From Acidobacteriota bacterium (GTDB lineage Bacteria > Acidobacteriota > Terriglobia > Acidiferrales > UBA7541), in contig PMOV01000370.1 of assembly GCA_003161195.1 (NCBI GenBank), positions 1 through 8,630 of the forward strand: 8,630 bases of DNA. Direction: 5' to 3'. Shown here in pieces: positions 6,100 to 8,630 of this stretch. Under the pieces are notes generated by a model. That model made no database searches and was not told the DNA's origin. It was given only the letters and a program-made list of their open reading frames with translations. Numbering within the stretch: position 1 is the stretch's first letter; every line of letters begins with the position of its first letter. Position numbers and translations under genes: made by a program.

Positions 6100-6511
6100 A
6101 TGAACTGGGCGCGGGTGGCCATGGCCGGCTTCGCCGGTTTTGTCTCCTATTTCCTCTTTGGCGGGCTGTGCTCAAGCTCGTTCCTTCCCTCAAAGATTCC
6201 TATATGAAATTTCCTTCTGTCATCGCTCGCAAGAGGGCATCAAGAGTGTTATGCCGGTTGGCATGGCTGCCATGCTCATGGCCATTCTCGTCCTCGCGGT
6301 GCTGTACGCCATGTTGTACCAGGGCGGCTCCGGACTGGCCGAGGGCGCGCGGTTCGGGGCGCTGATCGGCCTGTTCGCCATCGGCTCATTTGTGGTGCAC
6401 AATTACGTGAACCTGAACGTCGACGCCGGCCTCACCATCCAGCAGTCCATCGTGTATTTCATTCAGTGGCTTCTGGTTGGTGTGGTCATTGGCGCGATTT
6501 ACCGGAAGTGA
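6100..6511 (+). pseudogene. Small four-helix membrane protein gene disrupted by two single-base deletions
   Basis: The natural start is ATG 6100 (MNWARVAMAGFAGFVSYFLF), with GAGG at 6088-6091, eight bases upstream. That frame stops at 6205-6207. The likely protein then continues as VLKLVPSLKDSYMKFPSV in the next frame (6168-6221) and as RSQEGIKSVMPVGMAAM onward in the third (6224-6511), ending IYRK. Restoring one G in GGGCTGTGCTC (6163-6173) and one T in GTCATCGC (6219-6226) gives one 137-residue reading: helices near 5-24, 53-72, 80-100 and 115-134, with YMKFPSVYRSQEGIKSVMP between helices 1 and 2. This recalls a family of short four-helix membrane proteins in Acidobacteriota, but I cannot name it and its function is unknown. 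The rest of the frame is intact, which suggests a recent lesion or an assembly error. A short ORF caller would report only a 5'-truncated product. Confidence 0.65.
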
Positions 6512-6579
6512 CCGAAAACACCGCGCTCGCGGAACAACCCGGCTAACCTGTAGCAGTTCACTCGGAACTACTTGAATAC

Positions 6580-6583
6580 GGAG
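6580..6583 (+). promoter_or_regulatory. Shine-Dalgarno fixing the DUF4126 start
   Basis: GGAG followed by six bases precedes the ATG at 6590. It makes this start better than an in-frame TTG at 6572, which would add six residues that overlap the ribosome site. Confidence 0.7.
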
Positions 6584-6589
6584 AAGCGC

Positions 6590-7066
6590 ATGACTGGAAA
6601 TGCGATTTTGTTCTGGGCCTTTGCCATCGGCGTAATCGCCGGGCTGCGCTCGTTGACCGCCCCGGCGGCCGTCGCTTGGGCTGCACACCGGCAGTGGTTG
6701 ACGCTCGCCGGAACGCCGCTGGCGTTCATGGGCTCTTTGCCCGCGCTGATCATTTTTGTGCTGCTGGCTATCGGCGAGCTAATCGCCGATAAATTGCCCG
6801 CGACGCCATCGCGCACGGCGCCGGTTGGTCTGGGCGCGCGCATCGTCACTGGCGCGCTGAGCGGCGCTTGCGTGGCCGCCGGGGCGGGCCGTTCGCTGCC
6901 GCTCGGCGCTCTGCTCGGCGCGGTGGGCGGGGTCGTGGGCGCGTTCGCGGGTTACGAAGCGCGCACGCTCACCGTAAAAGCCCTCGGTGTTAAGGATTAC
7001 TTTGTCGCCGTGGCCGAGGACATTGTGGCCATCGGCGCGGCCGTGCTCATTCTTTTCCGTTCGTAA
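6590..7066 (+). CDS. DUF4126 family membrane protein
   Basis: The 158-residue product is hydrophobic, with helices near residues 5-25, 48-66, 84-100, 103-121 and 138-155. Conserved-looking DUF4126 signatures are GLRSLTAPAAVAWAA (18-32), GELIADKLPATPSRTAP (62-78), ARIVTGALSGA (83-93), LGALLGAVGGVVGAFAGYEART (105-126) and ALGVKDYFVAVAEDIVAIG (131-149). The last is a polar patch (KD, ED) inside a membrane segment, typical of the family. Function is not established; members are integral membrane proteins. It follows the broken four-helix gene by 78 bases on the same strand with no terminator between, so it may be cotranscribed from upstream. Its transcript ends at the terminator at 7159-7202. Confidence 0.9.
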   Translation: MTGNAILFWAFAIGVIAGLRSLTAPAAVAWAAHRQWLTLAGTPLAFMGSLPALIIFVLLAIGELIADKLPATPSRTAPVGLGARIVTGALSGACVAAGAGRSLPLGALLGAVGGVVGAFAGYEARTLTVKALGVKDYFVAVAEDIVAIGAAVLILFRS

Positions 7067-7158
7067 AACCACGTTTGCTGCTGGCGCTGGCGCGCCGGCC
7101 ACTAGCTTTTCCAGCCGCCAATACCCAGCTCTGCTCGGGCCTGTATATCCGAACCATC

Positions 7159-7202
7159 AAAAAGGAAAACGGGACGCGAGAATCGCGCCCCGTTTCCTTT
7201 TT
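7159..7202. terminator. Bidirectional intrinsic terminator between convergent genes
   Basis: The arm from 7159 (AAAAAGGAAAACGGGACGCG) pairs with the arm ending at 7202 (CGCGCCCCGTTTCCTTTTT), with one bulged A, one A-C mismatch and a short loop near 7180-7182. The outer A and T runs supply a U tract for transcripts from either side. It ends the DUF4126 gene on plus and the phosphate transporter gene on minus. Confidence 0.9.
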
Positions 7203-7208
7203 ACAACG

Positions 7209-7227
7209 GACCCGGCATGCCCGGGTC
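7209..7227. repeat. Second hairpin next to the shared terminator
   Basis: GACCCGG (7209-7215) and CCGGGTC (7221-7227) form a 7-bp perfect stem with a five-base loop. In the minus-strand transcript it precedes the main terminator, so the transporter mRNA would end in two stacked hairpins. A role in 3'-end stability is possible but not shown. Confidence 0.4.
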
Positions 7228-7253
7228 TTGGAAGATTGCCTGTGAAGATCGTT

Positions 7254-8630
7254 CTAGAAGATCTTCGTGAAAACGTAAAACAAGAACCCCGAGAGCATCA
7301 TGGCTACCGGCAAGGTCAGTACCCAGGCCAGCGCCAGGTTGCGCACCGTGGAAAGTTGAATCCCCGAATGGTTCGCGGCCATGGTGCCCGCGACGCCCGA
7401 AGATAAAACGTGGGTTGTACTGACGGGCAGACCGTAAAAGTCCGCCGCGCCAATCGTGGCCATGGCGGTAATTTCCGCCGCGGCGCCCTGCGCGTATGTC
7501 AAATGGTCCTTGCCGATTTTCTCGCCCACGGTCACGACGATGCGCTTCCAGCCGACCATGGTGCCGAGTCCCAGCGCCAGCGCCACCGCCACTTTTACCC
7601 ACAGCGGGATAAACCGCGTGGCGCGATCGATGTGATTGGCTTTGTAATTTTTCAACGTCGCGGCGTCCGCGGCGCTCAGCGCCGGCACCTTGGTCTTCAG
7701 CATGATGCGAATCGCTTCGCCCACCAGGTACATATCGTTGCGGAAATTGCGCACCTGATCGTTGGGAACCCTGGATAATTCGTGGAATTGCGCCAGCTCC
7801 GTGCCAATGTCGTTGATCATTTCGCGCAGCGCCAGCGTGGTGCTGGGCTTGAATTCCTTGGTGCGGATGAAATCCGTTACTTCCGCGCGCGGGTCGCCCA
7901 CCGAGGCGCTTGGCAGGACATATTTGTCGAGAGCTTGCGCGGTTTGCGCGGAAACGGCAATAAAATCCTGCGATTGCGATGACGTTACCGCGTGATTCAA
8001 CGCGTAGGTGGTGGGCACCGTGCCGATCAGAATCAGCATGATCAATCCCATGCCCTTTTGCCCGTCGTTCGAGCCGTGGAAAAAGCTCACGCCGGTGCAC
8101 GTCAGGATCAGCAGGCCGCGAATCCACCACGGCGGCGGCTCGTTGCCCTTCGGCGCTTCGTACAGGCGCTTGTCCTTGATGACGGCCTTCAACCCGAGCA
8201 GCAGCAGCCCGGCCACGAAGAACCCCACGATCGGCGAAAGCACCAGGGACTTGCCGATGTTGGCCGCCTGCGCCCAGTCCACACCGCTCGTTCCCGTGCG
8301 CGCCTGCATCAATTGATTTGCGATGCCCACGCCGATAATCGAGCCAATTAGCGTGTGCGAACTGGAAGCCGGCAGCCCGAACCACCACGTGCCCAGATTC
8401 CAGATAATCGCCGCGACCAGCAATGCGAACACCATGGCAAATCCCGCGCTGCTGCCCACTTGCAAAATCAGTTCCACCGGCAGCAACGAAACGATACCGA
8501 AGGCCACCGCGCCGGATGAAAGCACTACGCCAATGAAGTTGCAGAAGCCCGACCAGGTTACGGCTATCTGCGGGTCCAGCGAATGCGTGTAAATCACCGT
8601 GGCTACCGCGTTGGCGGTGTCGTGGAAGCC
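7254..8630 (-). CDS. pit: Inorganic phosphate transporter, PiT family (N-terminus beyond right edge)
   Basis: The frame is open to the right edge and gives 458 residues. It begins GFHDTANAVAT, the PiT signature that normally follows about 25-30 N-terminal residues, so the start lies outside the window; the GTG at 8597 is an internal Val. PiT proteins are inner-membrane symporters for phosphate, usually as metal-phosphate with protons. The two inverted family repeats are visible: GLPASSSHTLIGSIIG (85-100) and GLPVSTTHVLSSGVAG (400-415). FFHGSNDGQKGMG (183-195) is the second substrate-region motif. Hydrophobic helices flank a long soluble loop at about 212-343. It ends TKIF before the stop at 7256-7254. 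Neither a PhoU-like (DUF47) partner nor other Pho genes are in view; upstream genes are not visible. The subtype (PitA or PitB) cannot be assigned. Confidence 0.95.
   Translation of the reverse strand, partial: GFHDTANAVATVIYTHSLDPQIAVTWSGFCNFIGVVLSSGAVAFGIVSLLPVELILQVGSSAGFAMVFALLVAAIIWNLGTWWFGLPASSSHTLIGSIIGVGIANQLMQARTGTSGVDWAQAANIGKSLVLSPIVGFFVAGLLLLGLKAVIKDKRLYEAPKGNEPPPWWIRGLLILTCTGVSFFHGSNDGQKGMGLIMLILIGTVPTTYALNHAVTSSQSQDFIAVSAQTAQALDKYVLPSASVGDPRAEVTDFIRTKEFKPSTTLALREMINDIGTELAQFHELSRVPNDQVRNFRNDMYLVGEAIRIMLKTKVPALSAADAATLKNYKANHIDRATRFIPLWVKVAVALALGLGTMVGWKRIVVTVGEKIGKDHLTYAQGAAAEITAMATIGAADFYGLPVSTTHVLSSGVAGTMAANHSGIQLSTVRNLALAWVLTLPVAMMLSGFLFYVFTKIF

Noticed and set aside
6140..6223. 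Intact gene beginning at a TTG at 6140
   Set aside because: Its first 28 or so residues are Cys/Arg/Ser-rich and do not look like a membrane protein, whereas the overlapping frames encode the expected continuous sequence.
7257..7266. GAAGATCTTC palindrome at the end of the phosphate transporter gene
   Set aside because: It encodes the Lys-Ile-Phe end of the protein and needs no regulatory explanation.
7201..8388. Long open frame on the minus strand (395 codons) overlapping the phosphate transporter
   Set aside because: It is out of frame with a clear PiT gene, is Gly/Arg/His-rich as expected of an off-frame reading of high-GC DNA, and has no family resemblance.
8597..8630. GTG at 8597 as the start of the phosphate transporter
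   Set aside because: The frame continues upstream as GFHDTANAVAT, the family signature, so the GTG is an internal Val codon.

Overview
The window looks like a chromosomal stretch of an Acidobacteriota (Terriglobia-like) genome. This is an inference from content: high GC, a winged-helix/transmembrane/beta-propeller fusion regulator of a type unusually common in that phylum, a membrane-anchored DUF3224 protein and a secreted multicopper oxidase. There is no rRNA or other taxonomic marker here beyond ribosomal protein S20. I see no tRNA, CRISPR array, insertion sequence, phage gene or origin.

Layout, left to right. The minus strand carries the 5' end of a secreted multicopper oxidase (345 to the left edge, cut off). 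Before it in the direction of transcription lies rpsT (884-579), with a near-consensus promoter at 947-919 and a strong terminator at 495-530. Further upstream on the same strand is a likely two-gene operon: a 744-residue winged-helix/beta-propeller regulator (4130-1896), then, after 21 bases, an eight-helix DoxX-like membrane protein (1874-1056). A regulatory region (about 4131-4468) separates the regulator from a divergent gene on the plus strand for a small secreted protein of unknown function (4469-5125). That gene converges on a minus-strand DUF3224 gene (5840-5262), with a long hairpin between them.

On the plus strand, a small four-helix membrane protein (6100-6511) is broken by two apparent single-base deletions 53 bases apart. 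A DUF4126 membrane protein (6590-7066) follows. A strong shared terminator (7159-7202) separates it from a minus-strand PiT-family phosphate transporter (8630-7254), whose N-terminus lies beyond the right edge.

How the genes relate: this is mostly a row of independent housekeeping or envelope genes, not a pathway. The only arrangement suggesting a functional unit is the regulator with its co-directional DoxX-like partner and the divergent secreted protein. Their shared upstream region holds an 18-bp imperfect palindrome over a candidate -10 box and 11-bp direct repeats over the matching -35 box. I found no clear new defence or mobile system. The best leads are the operator-like structure before the regulator and the double frameshift.
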